A stretch of DNA of 64,000 bases from Tretioscincus oriximinensis. Taxonomy: Eukaryota > Chordata > Lepidosauria > Squamata > Gymnophthalmidae. The stretch is from assembly GCA_022410635.1 (NCBI GenBank), contig JAJVDF010000377.1, forward strand, positions 317,111 through 381,110, given 5' to 3'. Below, in pieces: positions 1-15,300 of this stretch. Each line of letters begins with the position of its first letter. The first letter of the stretch is position 1. Under the pieces are notes generated by a model, which was given only the letters and a program-made list of their open reading frames with translations, ran no database searches and had not been told where the DNA came from. A program made the translations under genes and the position numbers.

Positions 1-250
1 TTAATTCCCGGAAGTGAGGAAGGCCCTGGGCCCGGCCTGGCTGCATGCAGGCTTAGAGATGGAAGCGCGTCTCCCCACTCCTTGGTGCAAAGAGTAGCAG
101 CAGATTCGGAGTTCATTGGATCAGTGAGGATGTTCGCTGCAGCTTGCAGCCCGGGTTAGAAGGAGCCGCTTGCATTGCTAGGAGCCCCCTTCGGCTTGCC
201 CTGTTGCCTTTGCCCGAGAGACGAGGAGACTGGGGTTGTCCCATATAATA
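1..250 (+). promoter_or_regulatory. TM7SF3: TM7SF3 5' UTR and proximal promoter (partial)
   Basis: GC-rich sequence directly upstream of the TM7SF3 start codon, unlike the AT-rich intron that follows. An ETS/GABP-type motif CCGGAAGTG lies at 8-16. No TATA box is evident. The transcription start cannot be placed; the promoter may continue off the left edge. Confidence 0.55.
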
Positions 251-326
251 ATGTGGCCCTTTGCATCGCTGCTGCTCGTGTTGGGGCTTCTTTACAGAAC
301 CGGAGCCGTGGAAAACATCTCAGCAG
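251..326 (+). CDS. TM7SF3: TM7SF3 coding exon 1
   Basis: Encodes residues 1-25: initiator Met, hydrophobic core LLLVLGLL and the first sequon NIS. Donor GTAACA at 327. Followed by an 11.2-kb intron, the longest in the window. Confidence 0.92.
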
Positions 327-3300
327 GTAACAAGAAGATGCCTACGAGGATCTTTCCCTTGAGGTCCAAGTGGGTCAAGAAGTCTGAAGGGTTGGTGCTT
401 CTGCTTGCTGCTTTTGCAAACAGGTTTCTTAAAAGAACCTTCCTCTTCTTGGGCTTACTCTGAGTTTAGTCAGTTTTGTTCTAGTTTAGTTAAGGTTCAG
501 CCCAGACTTTGGCTGTTTATTACATTGTATGCCATTGTCAGCTCTTATTGCATTTTGTATTTATTAATTCTAAAGTGCCATCGTGTCTAGCAGCGTAGCA
601 ATGTAACNTCCACCGTAGAGACNAGCAAGAAAAATATAGGCAGCATGAAACTTCATAGACCAGTCAGCTTCTTCAGGTGCATGTAGCATCTTATGAACTT
701 ATGCCTAGGAAAGCACATGCTGCCTATTTTTCTTGTTGGTCTGTAAGGTGCTATGAGACCTCCTTGCTGATATTCTGGACCCAGACTTACATGGCTATTT
801 CTTCATAAAATGCCTGGATGTTATTATGATTATGTTTATTATGATTATGTTTATTATTGTTGATAATGACAACAACAACTTGGTAGGTCTATGTTTCAAA
901 TTTGTTTCTTTTCCCAAACATAATCATGGTCACACCTACGTTTTAATCCAGTTTCAGCACACTTTGTTCATGCAAAGACACATCAACGAAGTGATAAAGT
1001 ATTTTATTTTGGCATTTTCTAATTCAGAAACTCCACCGTCGTTTAGGTAACATGGAAATAAAAATTACTAATTATTAATAATTTTGCTTCTGTGTGTTTC
1101 CATTTTGAAAGTGGACTGAAACGCTTGATTAAAACCTAGGTGTGTGACCAGGGCCACTGTTTGTTACTCCAGATTTACCTGAGAGTGTTTAGGGTGTGTG
1201 CCACAATTTCAGGCAAGGAAAGTGTTCTGGAAAAGGTGTGAAGAAACAGTACTTTCTTGTTCAAGCTGAAGCAAAATGTTATCTGTGATTATAGGAGATA
1301 TTGCATAATAAGATTGCACAGTTTGGGGATTTTTTTTTACCTTACGTGTATTGTCAGTAAAGTGTCGTAGACCGTCTTAATCGCTTTCATATCTACTGGT
1401 CAGAACTGCATTTTAATTCAACTTCAGTCTTTTAGAATAGAAAAACACATCAGCAAACTGTATTTTTTCCACATTAGTTAAACNCAAAGCAGCTTTTCTG
1501 AATCAGAGAATTCTGAGGGGTGAAGAGATCTTTCATTCTCAAAGTAGACTGGATTAAATCTTAGATGTGAGCAGGGCCTCAGCATGTATCTTTAGGAGAG
1601 GATGGAATTTTATATTTGTTTCTGTTAAGTTGCATCCAGATGTTATATATTTGTTCAGCTGTAGTTGAATTATGATAGAATAACGCAGTCCAGACAGTGT
1701 TTTATTCTGCAACATCTAACTATAATGAAGTGGCCTCTGAATTTAGCTCTCCAGTTAACTTTTGGCTAAGATTTGTTTTTAAAATAATACTATTAATGAG
1801 TGTTTCAGAACATAAAATATACAAATTTCAACAACTGCATAATGATAAGGACAAATAATTTATATTTGTATTTATATTTTCTAGTTTTTTGTGTAAGCTT
1901 ATAGCCTCCATCCAAAGATTTATGATTGAGTTACACCCTATGCAGGAGTATATTATTTAATCTGTTGCTGTTCCCGTGTGTTAATGGAAAGAGCAATCAG
2001 TTGCAGCTGTTAGCTTCAAAGCAAAGCAGTCATGGGAATTGCAGGCCTTCAACCAATGGTCATGTGCCTTCATCAATGTAGTCATGTGTCCTGGCACAGA
2101 CCAGGGTTGCATTCTTGGTCTTCTCAGCTGATGAACAAACTTGTCTTTATTGCTGAGGCTGTGGCAAAGCTGAAGCTGCCTGGTTTGAATAATTTAGCAG
2201 GAACTGTAGTAGCAAATATTTCCTTAGGCTCGGAGTACATTTAAATACTTACATTTTGCAGATCTCACTGGTTTAGCAAACAATTCATCATGCAACATTA
2301 TTGCATTTGGAAAAAAAAACTAAATAGTAATGTTTTTTCTAGTGAGACTTGGTCTATACAAGTTCATACTAATATTTTTCTTGTTGGCTGCCAAGGCTCA
2401 TTNTTCACTGAGCCTTATTCAGGGCTGTATCTTGGGAAAGGGGCCTCCCATCCACATGCCAGTATAGACTACGGCAGGCTCCATNTGGTTCATCCATATA
2501 ACAGTGTAGACTATGGCAGACCCCAATTCCAAGATATAGCCCAGAATAACATTCAGTGCGGNGAGGACAAAAATAAAAATCTCATTTGTATAAGGATAAC
2601 AAAAATATGGCTAATCCAAATTGTGCAGAAGGTTTCCAAAGCTCCACATTTGTTTGTTCCTTGAATCTACAGAGCCTACTGACAAAATGTTAGGAATATT
2701 TTCTTTGGACTTTGAACATTCTATGGATCTNTATAAGTTTTCTATACAATTTTAGATATTAAATGACTTTTAATTAATTAAGTGAATAATTTTACTGGTT
2801 TTTTGCATTCACTGTAATTTTGGACTAATCTATATTTTTGTTTTTCTGATACCACCAGGTTTTTTTAATGGTTCTCTTTTTATACATCCAGTTTTTAGAG
2901 TTCGTTCTTAATTGCTCAGTGTAGAAAGGGTCTAAGGGGCCACAAAGACTCTCTTGCTAGAAATTCTGATCCAAAACAGTATCTTTTTACTCAGAGGGTC
3001 ATCGGCCTTTCGAATTTACTTCCAGAAGAGATGGTGGTAGCTAACAGCTTGGATAGCTTTAAGAGAATTAGACAAATTGATGGACACCAAAGGTATAAAC
3101 AGCTACAAGAGTGGATATCTTGATACTGCCTCCAAGATTGAGCAACAGGCAGTANTTCNGAAATTCCATTTGCCCCTGTCGAGAACAGATGAAGATTTTT
3201 CCTTCTGTTTCATNNTNCCCAGGTGCAATTGGTGGGNCACACTGTGAGACTGACTGCTGGACTAGATGAGCCCCAGCCCGATTCAGCAGGGCTCCTCTTA

Positions 3301-6300
3301 TGNTTTCATGACTTACNTGGTACATCTCTGGATTCTAAATATNAGTAATGATATGACTTGGCTAAGATAGGGTTCCCACTGTGAACAGAGCTTTACACCT
3401 TTAATGGATCTTGAAGAGCGGACTTTTCACCAAATGCAGCTTCTTGCACTTTCTGCACCTGGAAAGAGACAATTTTTTCACACCCATTAAAGGTATAAAA
3501 CTCCATCCTGGTTTAGAATAAGCATATAACGATTGGACCTGGGAACAAACATTTCAGATTATATCAAGTAATTAAATAAAAATATATAAAATAAATCAAA
3601 ATAAATATTTATGCCTTCTTCATTGGAAAATGAGAACATTGGACGGCTAGATCAGACAACTGCCCACGTAATCTGGCATCCTAGCTCACTTACTGGTCCA
3701 CCAGTTAACTCTGGGAATTTAAGGCGAAGAAAGCAAATCCTTCATCTGCTCCTGACTCTAAGCAAATGGCATTCAGTGACACATTGCCTATCTTTCTAAG
3801 CTGGAGGGAAATATCTAATCATCCATTGATACACTTGTCATCTCGGAATAATCTTTTTGTGCACATTGGGTGAAAAAAGTTTCCCCTTGTTGATTCCAAC
3901 TCTTTTGTTTAGCAATTTCATGGTGTGCTTCTCTGGTTCTAGTATAGTGTTATGGAGAATATTTTTTCACTGCCCACCTTTTCCACATCTTGCATGATTT
4001 TATATACTTCAATCAGGTCCCTTTTCAGCATTTTTTCTTTCAGAATGTCCTTTATGAAGTGTAGCAACCACAGATGCACACCTTTTATTATCTCTGTACC
4101 AAATTTATTTAATGTATTTGAATTAATGTCCTCACCCTTTACCCCGAGGTTCCAGGACAGATAACAGCATTTNCCAAGATGAAAATGCCAGTGGTTCAAA
4201 ACAGTTTTCAAAGGCAAGTTGTGTGTAGCAGATTATTATCTAAATGAAAGGTTATAAATGTGGGAATTAATATAGGCAAATGAAGCTTTGGCAGCTTCAC
4301 CAAGCTGAAATTAGTGGAGAATATCCTTAGGCCCAACTTTAATTTAACTTTTTAAGATCTCATAAGTCGCAAGTTCTTAGGGATGTGGTCATACACNTGC
4401 TCTTAGACTGTTTTGAAATCCACTTTAATTTGGTTTCAGAATTGAAAGATAATAACAGAAAGTCCCCCTTCTGTTTTGTTCTTGGATTAAATGCCNTTTT
4501 TGCATATGTTCTTGATTCAGATTGGGACTAGTTTCATAGTAATGGTTTCTTCCCTTCTGTACCAATCACTGATGGTATAGACACAAATNGTGTGGGTTAG
4601 TTACATTGTCATTTCCCTATTTTATTGCACTGCCAAAAGCGCTGCTTAAATAGAGTATCAGCAAATTATTAGTGTCTGTAATATTTTCTNTCATTAGATT
4701 GCTCCATTATTTTAACCCTAAAGCATTAAAATGGCTTTTAAAAATTGAAAAGACAAATGTGAAGTTTGATATGGATCTGCAGCTGTAAACTCATCCCTTC
4801 TGCAGTGTAATGAACGATAGTTGTAGATCCAATGAGCAGAACACATGACTGTATTGGTACTGTAAATATGGACTAAAGAAATGTAATGCCAGTGTGTGAG
4901 CAATCAGCATCAAATTTGGAATATCTCAAGGATATCTTTGCTTACGAGATTTGTGACCACGTCTCGACTACTCCGAATGCATTTTTACCCCCCAAATGAA
5001 CTAAAAGAAACTCTGATTATGTAATGTGATCTTCAAAGAAGGAATCTTGTAATGTNTTCCCATCCCCTTTAGGGACTGAGGAATCGAGCACCCAAAGTCA
5101 CCATTTAGTTATGTTCAATTATTTGTGAGCCCATGAACCAAAGCATGCCAGGCTCCTCTTCAGATTTGATCTCCTTTCTCTCCCAGTCCAAGGGAATCTC
5201 AAAAATCTTTTACACACAATTCAAAAGCATCAATTCTTCCTTATGGTCCAACTTTCACACATGGTTGCTTTGACCATATGAACATTTGTCACCNATGTCT
5301 CTGTTTTTTAATACACAGCTTTCTTTCCAAGTAACAAATGTCTTAATTTCATGGCTGCAGTTCTACCAGTAGTGCTTCCATTTTATGTGATCTTTTATCT
5401 TGGAAGTGATCCTCATACTCTTTCTCTTGCTCAACTCAATTGATCGAACTAATAAATTTCTCACTGCTCCATTTTACCCGATCCCATTTTCTTCACTGTA
5501 TGATTTGTTTGCCATGTCAATAACTGTAGCTCTNAGACTGGCAATCATAGTCTCAAATGACCACTCAAAAAGTATGTGCTCTTGAAGTCAGTACAGGAAA
5601 TGACCCCATTTGGCATGGAAAATATAATTTTCCGGGAACCATTCACTTTACGTAGCGTGAAATATAAAATGAGAAAATTATCCTGTTCTTCTGCATAAAC
5701 CATGAGTTTTAGTTTACCACAATGATTGACATTGTCTTCAACTTGCTGGAGTCTTTAGTTAAAATTTGGTGACGACATTGAGGTAGAGTAGAGTATGAAT
5801 GGATTTTAGCACTGTGTGTATTTTTAAACTAGCAGTTTTGAGTAGTGGAAGAACTAGTAATAAATAATTTTTGAATCAAAGTCCTAGGAGATATGGCTAC
5901 AGTTCAGTGATAGAGGAAACTATCTGGGAAACAGCAAGTCAACTGATTCAGTCTTCAGCATCTCCTGAGAAATAGGCAGTGTAAACCACNTTTGTATCTC
6001 TGCCAATAAAACTGTGGAGATATATCTAGAGTGGCCTGTTTATTTTATTTATTTACACTTCTATCNTGCCTTATACCAAAGATCTCAGAGCTGTTAACGA
6101 CAATAAAAGCAAGATAGAAAATTGACATATTGATAACAACAGTGATTGTATTTGGGGAAAGCTGCTTCTTCAGCTAAAGGGCAGAATAAAGAGGTATGTC
6201 TTCATAGTTTTTCTGAAGTTTTATAGTGGTGATGCTCGATGCACCTCAAAGGGGCGACTACTTCATAGTCTGGGGACCACCACNGAGAAGGCCCTGCCCT

Positions 6301-9300
6301 CAGGTTCCTGTGCTATCAACTAGGAGTTGACCACAATTTTCTGGTATGCAACACTCAAACACACACATGTATTTTATACAGCTTATCACTTCTTTTTTTC
6401 TTGAGAATGCCCAGAAGCAATTGATAGGACAGTGTGTAAGATAGCTTCCTATGATTGTATCTAGAAATAATTCCTAGATACCACCTCCAGGTTGAGGAGA
6501 TAAGATGTCTTTAAAAGCCAACTACGGAGAGTTGAGAGGAGGTGGAAAATTTGGCTTTAACTTCTGCTGAGAATGTACAGAAGCAACGGATTGGATGCTG
6601 AACTAGATGGGCTGTGATTATGGCCTGATTCTGCAAGTTTCTTCTTAAACTCTTCACCAAATTGCTTTGATGGAGGGATTGTACATATGAAGAGGGCTGG
6701 AAACTAATCTGCTTTATGATGCTGTGGTGGCTGCCTTGGAATGGTCAGGTTTAGAGTCTATCCCTGAGGGAGGGGGAGTTTGGGTTTAGGAGTCCAGGAG
6801 TGGGCATCGTTTTTTGAATGGTTTCCCTGCTCGGAGGAGGAGTTAGAACCCTGAGGCAGCCAATCCTGAGGTGGCTAGGAGTTGAGGAGCGTATGAAGTT
6901 TGGACATGGATGCTTTAGTCTGGACTCTGGAAACTGGAGTCGGGTTTAGACTTGAGGGACTGGTGTTAGGCTTTGGCCCANTCAAGCTAAAGTCAGTGTG
7001 AGCGGCTTAAAGCAGAGTATAATCAGAAGTCTCACAGAGAAGGAAATTAGGCAGAAGCGTGGTGTGGATACTTGTTTTCCTAGAGGCCTATTCCCGGTTT
7101 GTACACAACACTGGGGAAGGAACTTGTATATGAAAGATACAGACATTAAATAAAAAGAAAAACTGTTTAAATATCTTTTAAAGTTCTGTGTAACAATTCT
7201 GAACATTGATACAGTAACTAACCTTGAGAACAGGAAGGGGAGNTTACTTGTTATATAGGATACATANTAAATGTATGCCAAGTAATTATTGAAAGTGACT
7301 GGGCGCCAATTAACGTTTCTTCCAAATATCTTTAATCTATTCTGTCCAATAATGTTTGTTTCATGTTAATCCTTTATTTAGAGACTGTATTCCATCTATT
7401 TGACACCAACTACTTAGTCCAGAAAGGGGAGGCTATTGAACATAAAACTTACTCCTGATCAAAGTAATCGCCTGGGGGTCCCTATTACCCTTAACAGGGG
7501 CCCTGGCCTAANATGGTTCTTATGTGTGGGATCCTTAGCAGGTAGCAAAGCAAATACACCCCAAGATCCCAGGTGGGATAGTAATGTGTGGTGGTGTCTA
7601 CAGGTCGTTGGTATCTGTTGCCGCAGTGATGTCACAGATACTGTTAAATCTTTTTGACACTTTTTTTGATACTGTTAAATCTTCCAGACAGAGTCTGGAA
7701 ACTTGTATAATCATTGTACACCTAANATACGCAAATGCCCTCTTCCTTAAAATCTGTATCTTATACAATAGCATCTTTGTGTAAATTGTGAACTGCAGTC
7801 CTTCAATAAGCAATCTATTAAACCTTGGNCTGGGTTCTTGTTTGCCTTTGTGGTATTGTGAAACTGTTCCTTTGACACAGGCTGAGATATAGGGGTCAAG
7901 AATGACTAAGAAGAAGTGTTTGATCATCATTAATGTCTAATGGAAGAGCAACTACTGAGAGCAAAGTGCTCTTGATAGCAGTTGAGGATCATAATTCACA
8001 ATAGTTCCACTCAGTTGGAAAGTTGGAATATATGCTTGANAAAGTGGGAAGAAAAGTAATAATTGAAAGGCATGAGATGTGTTTATTTAGCAAACTAACC
8101 TGGTCACACTCACAGTCCCAAAAAAAGGAAGCTTCCAAAAAACCCAACCACATCGGTTTGGCTCCTGGGCAGGAATGATAGCAAAACCTATTCAAATAGA
8201 TTACCATGTCCATCTGCATTATGGTGAACAAAATGGACCATAGCCCATCTAGTCCAGCTATAGGAATAGTGGCTATCTCCTAGCTGGTGGTTGGGCAAAC
8301 CCAGGCCGGCAGTAGAGAAGGTCACGTGTGAAAACTTAGCATAAGTGTTGTTCAGGCTTCGCAATCACAGAGTCCTTTAATAGGCCTCTGAAGTCAACTA
8401 GAGTTCAGTATGTTTTGATAGTGTATGCTGAGATAATTGGGATTATATTCTTTACCTATTACTATCAGTTTCCTCTCCCGGTTACTCCTTAAAAGTTCTC
8501 TCAAGAACTNGGCCTCNTTATCTGTGTTGGTAGGTGACCACATTTATGTAAGTGCGCATGTACTCAGCTGGAAATTGTTGNAAAGGATATAAGGAAGCTT
8601 TGTAGACAATAAACTACTTTAGTTTCTCTCTTCATCCTGGCTGTGATGTTTCTGTCTTTCACAACCTCAACTCTTCATCCAGCATCTTTTCTTACACCAG
8701 CAATTGCTTGTAGATATCTCAAGCAAGAGAGGAATGCAAAATGTTAACTGCTGTCAACACCCTGCAGCTGTCCTTTAGAAGCANCTTTCTGTCTCTCTAA
8801 CCTGGAGGTGATACCTAGACATCTGCCCTAAAGTAGGTTTCAAAGAAGAAGCTATGTTAGTCTAGGTTCAGAATATCTGGCAAAGAGGTCCTGTAATAAC
8901 TTAGAGAAAAAGGTAAACAGAATGAGATTTTAAAAATGCTTCTGGAGTAGATTTTTCTACAAAAGCTTATACTGCCTACATCTTATTAGTCTCTAAGGTT
9001 TTATGAGATCCTAGGTATTCAATCCTTATAGCCATTCAATTCACCTAATCCTTTCTTAAAGGCATTCCAGCTGGGTGCTATCACTGATAGTTGATTTTTG
9101 TGATGAAATGAAAATTCTTTGTTATAAAAATGCCCATCTCTTTGGTTTCCATTCTTGTACCCAGGACTAAGTGTGCGTATATAAAACCTTCGACTTGGAC
9201 TCATTTTAAAATGATACNTCCAACTATGTCTCCAGTAACCCAAAATTGCCCGACTTTAAGCTCTACTTGAAATTTTATCATTTCACTTGGATTTAGTTAA

Positions 9301-12300
9301 TTATTTACTTATTTACCTACTTACTTTTTTACTTATTTACTTCCTTCCTTCTATACCACCCTATACCNGAAGGTCTCTGGGTCATTAACAATAGAATCCA
9401 AATATTCAAATAACACTAAGTACATATTATNTAATTAAAATATACCTACCCTTCAAATTATGTCCTGCAAATACATAGGTAAATCAAATAATTTTTGAAA
9501 TAGAAAATTTGTAAAATAGAAAATTAGAGCAAGACTTTCATAAATTCATTTTTTTTNAAAAAATGTTATATGGAATTTATATGTACTAGGAGTGGGAATT
9601 GGTGCATTTTTCTTTCTCTGATTCCAGTAAGCCTGAATTGCCTCTGACTCCTTGGCTCTAAAACAATGAAAGAAGCAAGGACCTTGCTTGGTTAACATAT
9701 AACACTTTGTACTCTATTGAGGATGTACTAACCTATGTAGGTTTTAGGCTTTTTTCTGTGCTTGCTAGTAAGGTCATTCTCTATTCTGACTAGAATATAG
9801 TCCAGATTGGCAACATTTTCAATGNGTTCACTGTTTATAGGATTGGGCTCATTTATTAATCGAGCCCTTTTATTAAACTGTAATTTTCAGGCTTTTCTAA
9901 GTCACAACAGGTGTTAATTACTAAGATAAAACATCTGTCTGACAAGCTACANTTGCAATTCTTTCCATCACTTTTGCAAAACTACTAGAAAAAGTTGTGG
10001 TTTCCATCAGCTTATTCACTGTGCTGCCCTCTGTATAACTCNAATACTCTGTCTTCTCTGCTAGTTTTTCCTTTTTGTTGTCGTTGAATTTCATGGGTTG
10101 ATAACTTGATAGCACTAAATTGTTGTACAAATTTAAAATTACTCTGGTTGGGCAAGACCTATGGGAATCAGGCTGAAAATGATGTTGAACTTGCTCTAGT
10201 TTATTAATATTCTTCTCAGTTCTGGGCATATCAATTTAAAAAGAACATTAATAAACTGGAGAAGGTTCAAAGGAGAATTAGAAAGAGGGAGAGTGGCCTG
10301 TCCTACAGGCTATGGTTAAAAGAGCTAGGGATAGTCAGCCATGTCTCTTCTCAGTCTCTTTTTTGCAATCTGCAAATATCTGAAGGGCTGCCATATAGCA
10401 GATATAGCAGTCTCCTGTGCAAATGGAAGGACTAGAATCAATTGGATGAAATTGCCAGGGTGGCGATACACATTAGGTATCGGAAAAAGCTTTCTGACCC
10501 TAGGAGTGCCTAATTAGTAGAATAGATTGCCATGGCAGATAGTGAGTTCTCCTTNGGTGAAAGTCACCAAACAAAAATTGGATAGCCATTTATCTGAGCT
10601 NATCACATGGACAGCCGTGCATTGAACAAGAGGTTGGACCTGATGACCCAGAAGGACCTTTCCAACTTTATGATTCTATGATTCTACATTGAACAGATCT
10701 GTACTCTTTGTGTTCTTTTGTCAAATACAGCTTGCTAGTGTGGTTTTAGCTGACTTTGCCAGTGCCTATTGAATGAAGCCTGGGCCCATGATCTCAACAG
10801 TTTTGCTATAGTGTTCCTGTGAACTGGAGATTTTATTGTATGTGCTGCCTTTTCCTTTTTTCAAGAGAAAGGACATATTTTTAAAATTAAAACCAAACCA
10901 TTATTCCTGTTCTTTGAAATCTATTATTGTGGGTTATTGCTTCCACAGGTGTGGGGTTTGCCTTCTTCCACTTCAGACTGCCCAGATGCATTTGGGGGGG
11001 GGCACTGTGTGAGGCAGAATGCTGGGCTAGATGGATTCTGGCCTGGTTCAGCAGGGCTCCTTTTATGTTCTCTTTTGGTTTTGTAGCNTATATGTGTTGC
11101 AATCCAGACATAATACTGTGATAATCCTTGGTTTTAACATTATCTGGATGCAGCCTAAGGGTGACAAATATGAATTTTTTTTTGAAGAAATCAGATGTGC
11201 TAAACATTTTTTTACATCGCTGTTTCTTATATTCTATGGAAAGACAATTTCATGAATGAAATTATGCATTACACTCTTGAAAAACCACAAGGTGGAACTG
11301 CGGTAATGATACTGTCTTAGATTTCAAAGAAATAGCCATGTTAGTCTGGTTCAAAATATCTAGCGACGGGTCTTATAGCACTTTAGAGACTATCAAGAAA
11401 GGTGAAAGCAGCATGGGCTTTTGTGGACAAGTCTTCTTCAAATGCCCCTTTGCTAGATATTCCTAATATTTATGTTTATAATAACATTTGTGATATATTT
11501 TTTCCACATACAGGTAATTATATCTCCTCTTTAACTAAAATATATATACATTGTCTTTTTTTAAACACAGGTCTTCTCCTTGAGTTTCCTTTAGGAACAT
11601 ATAAGAATGTACTGCTGAATAAAACCATTCCAACTGAAGCAGTTTTGAGAAATATTGCCAGCAATGTGACCATCATTATCTTTCAGCTCCATACCCATCA
11701 GAAGAATGTGACCATTAGTTTTAATAAGGTATTTGACCTATTAATTGGAATTTATTTAGTTTCTGGAATGAATTTGTGAGAATGTAAACAGACATGTGAT
11801 TTTGATTATTTATAGTGGAAGTCTGTAAAAAAGTGGTCAGCGAAAGGCACAAGAATGAATAGGAATCTAAGATGAAGCTCCTTTTGCTCAGTTGCTAAGG
11901 AATCCGTCTCTCATCTGGGAGATGGGGTTTCGAAGCCTTGTGTGGGACGTGGGGAGGGGTGAGCACTTTCCACTAGCCTGCAGCTCTAGCCAACCCAGCT
12001 ATTCGAAAGCATGAATTGCAAGAAATTGCAACGACTGCAAGTAGATACATGGAAACCACCAGAGCCTGTTGGGGAAGATAGAATGTTAGCCTTTGGGTAA
12101 AATACCCCTGTAAGCCACTTTGAGTCCCTTTGAAAGGTGAGAAAAGCGGGGTATAAGAACCCAGTTCTTCTTNTTATTCTATAGTGTTTTCTACTGAAAA
12201 AGTAGTGGTCAAGGGTGCAATCAAAACACTCGGAGTATAGAGTCTAGAAATTGGGGAGCAATTGTCAACGTGGCGAGTAGAATATAAAATAAATCCTTGA

Positions 12301-15300
12301 GATGACCATTCTACAATAGGNAAAATGAAAGATATTGCCAGGCATATGTTCTCATGAATACTGTGTTTGTGTTCCCTGGGTTATGTTACAGTAATCCCCC
12401 TTTACAACTTTTCGAATTCTAATTCTGTTATTTTGTACCTTGGGATGGAGCATATGGTTGACTGCAGGAAGGTAATAATCCTGTATGGCTTCTAACCGTA
12501 TTTTGAGCATTATTTATTTATTTATATTTATATTTCCCCCTATACTCAAAAGTTCTCAGGGCAGATCACAAAAATAATAAACAGCCTAAATAGAACAGTT
12601 AAAAATGGTACTAGGGCCTTCAGGAATAGAAGTAGTAGTAGTATTTGATTTTTTATACCCTGCTTTTCTCACCTGAAGTGACTCAAAGTGGCTTACATTC
12701 TATCTTCCCCACCAGGATGTGGTGGTTCCTATTTATCTAGTTGCCATCAGTTGCAATTTCTTGCAATTGTTACTTTCAAATAACGGGTTGGCTAGAGCTA
12801 CAGACTTGTAGAAGGTGCTCACCCCACCCCCACATCCGACATAGGGCTTCAAAACCCGGTCTCTTCATGTTAAATGTGCCTGATGGACCTCAGAGGAGTG
12901 AAGAAGGCCTCATTGGAAGACGTTAGGATGTGGGAGCTCGTAGTACACAAATATACATACCTTAGCATCCAAATATATAAAAACCTTGGTTTGAAGCTTC
13001 TTTTGAGTTACATTTCTAACTATGAATAATGTTCAGTTTATTCCAATACATGATTTATCTATTTGTTATCAGTATCGACGGGTGGGTGGATGGGAACATT
13101 ATTGGTGACCCACTGGAATGGACATGGACCATTCTCTTTCATCTGTGTTCACCAATGACCAACTGTATACTGTACGTAAGCCTATCAGAAGGACAAGAGC
13201 TCATAGCAGCTTATTTTCAGACTCTTGACAATGAAAAAATTAAATGGTTCTTATAGGCACCAAGCAGTATATGATTGCTGTAGATTCACAATGATCTGTA
13301 ACAAGTATCGCAGTTCTTGTACATAATAGAGATTTGGTTTAAGAATAGTTAAGAGGCATAGTTGTTGACTAATAAGTTTAGTAATCAGTTTTTTGAAGTG
13401 TTCCTTTGAAAGGATTTCAAAGAAATAGCAATGTTAGTCTAGGTCCAGAATATCCAGGAAGAGGCCTCGTAATATTTTAGAAACTAAAAGTAACAGGAAG
13501 ACGTAGATTACTTTTCTTCAGAGGTTCATCTGGAGAAGTAGACTTGTCGGCAAAAGTTTGTGTTACTTACCTTTTTTTGGTTAGTCCCCAAGGCGCTACG
13601 AGACCCTTTTTGAAAGAAGTTTCATATCTTTATTAGATATAAATGCACAAAAATATAAGAGAGCAATTTCTGGAAGTATACTTTGTTTTCATTTTCAGGA
13701 ACCTTCTACAAACAGCTCAGAAACCGGTACTGATAAAGGGCTTATATCTGTCCTTAGACCTGAACAGAGTGTATGTACATGGTACTTGAGAGCAGCGGAA
13801 ACTAATCTGGTATTAAGCACAGCTGTAGCTTTGTCTTATGGTGAAAAAGGTAATTTATTTGCTTGCTTTCTGCTGGAAATAATTTATACTGTCTTGTGGG
13901 ATTTTTTTATGGTATAGATGATTTTATGCCTTCTATCTTTTCTCATTATAATAAGGAAATGTTTTTTCTGGGAAGTCTTGCTGAGATACAGAAAGTCATC
14001 AGTCATCTCCTTTGTCCTTCTGAAAATTTCCACTGCTTGCATAGGAATGTGGGAGGTTGACATATAAGAAGTTAGACTATTTCTTAGCTTATCAACAACT
14101 GATAAGGGATTGCTAGGGTTTCAAATAAGGACAATTCTTAGGAGATGATTCAAACTTTCCACCTGTAATATGGATTTTTTAGTAACCTATTTCTCTCTGT
14201 CCCATACACAAGTATTTGGCCTATCTGTTAAATTTTTATTTCCCAACCCCCAACTATGAACTGCCTCAAGTACTTCATGCTTTATTCTTTGATCTTCTGA
14301 AGCTTGGAATTTGCCCCAGAACTAATCCCTTCATTTATTTCATTTTAAAAAAAGTTTCCAGTGACTGGGAAAATGCGAGAACATAAGAGGAGCTCTGTTA
14401 ATGGAGCCAAGGCCTTCACCTGTACTCAACTCCATGCAAATGACATTTCAGTATTACTTTTTGCTCCAACTTGAAGGCAGTATCAAGAGATCCATCTTAG
14501 TAGCCGTTAATACACTTGGTTTACATGAATTTGTCTATTCCTATCTTAAAGCTACTCAGGCTACTTACTGCCACCACCTCTTCTGCAATTAAATTCCATG
14601 GCTAAAACAAAATACTAAGTCTTCTGCCCAACAGTTTCTTATGAAGGTCCCCTGATCCTAGGGTTTTGTGATATAGAGGAAATAATTCTTTTATATTCAC
14701 CTTATCCATCTNATGTGTGATTTGATGTACTTCAATCAGATCACCTCTTAATTCTACCTTCCAATCCCATGATCATTCTTACTCCCTTTTTCTTGTTACA
14801 AAAGAATGTGGTTTGTAGATTTGAAANCATTTTCTGAAATCAATATTTCTTTGAAAAAAAATGATTCTCCGTTTGCAAACTGATTTTCAGCTATTGTGTT
14901 TTTCTTGCTACAACATTTCCTGGGCATATTAGCAAAGTGCTTTACATTGATTTTTATAACTAACTGTACATAGATGAAAAATCTGTATCTTGCTAATATT
15001 GTTTGGTACTCTGCTTGCTTTATAGATCCAATCCCTGGAGGCTGTAATCTGGAATTTAACTTGGAAGTTGATCCCAATATTTATTTAGAATATAATTTAG
15101 CTGAGACCCATATTAAGTTTGCTCCAGCAAATCTAGGGTTCATGAGGTATGTATATTCCTCATTTCTTACTTAGGAGCTCTTTGTTAGGAAACAGGAAAG
15201 GATAGTTTATCTACTATACATATAACTAACCTTTATTCCTAATAACAATATTTACTGATTACAAAAGTGTAATATTTGACTGGAAGTAGGGTTGCCATAG

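Larger units (their letters stand above)
327..11570 (+). other. TM7SF3: TM7SF3 intron 1
   Basis: No coding sequence recognised. Contents seen: foldback hammerhead-like repeats (600-807, 8839-9010, 11318-11445), a GAGCCTTATTC foldback (2406-2558), CR1-like ends (2985-3330, 3611-4165, 10230-10690, 11020-11070), SINE-type tails near 6040-6330 and 9295-9400, and a short TA-flanked MITE (11096-11157). The rest is unique-looking AT-rich sequence. Confidence 0.75.
11729..13698 (+). other. TM7SF3: TM7SF3 intron 2
   Basis: Holds two copies of a tRNA-derived SINE in opposite orientation (11874-12180 and 12628-12870), a SINE tail (12508-12570) and an HHL foldback copy (13412-13615). Nothing else recognised. 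Confidence 0.7.

Noticed and set aside
236..463. Alternative start or extension upstream of and through TM7SF3 exon 1
   Set aside because: The in-frame reading past 326 is intron; the ATG at 251 gives a standard signal peptide and the splice donor at 327 fits the gene model.
826..860. Short TTATTATGATTATGT repeats as a possible CRISPR-like array
   Set aside because: Only a few imperfect units of simple sequence in a vertebrate intron.
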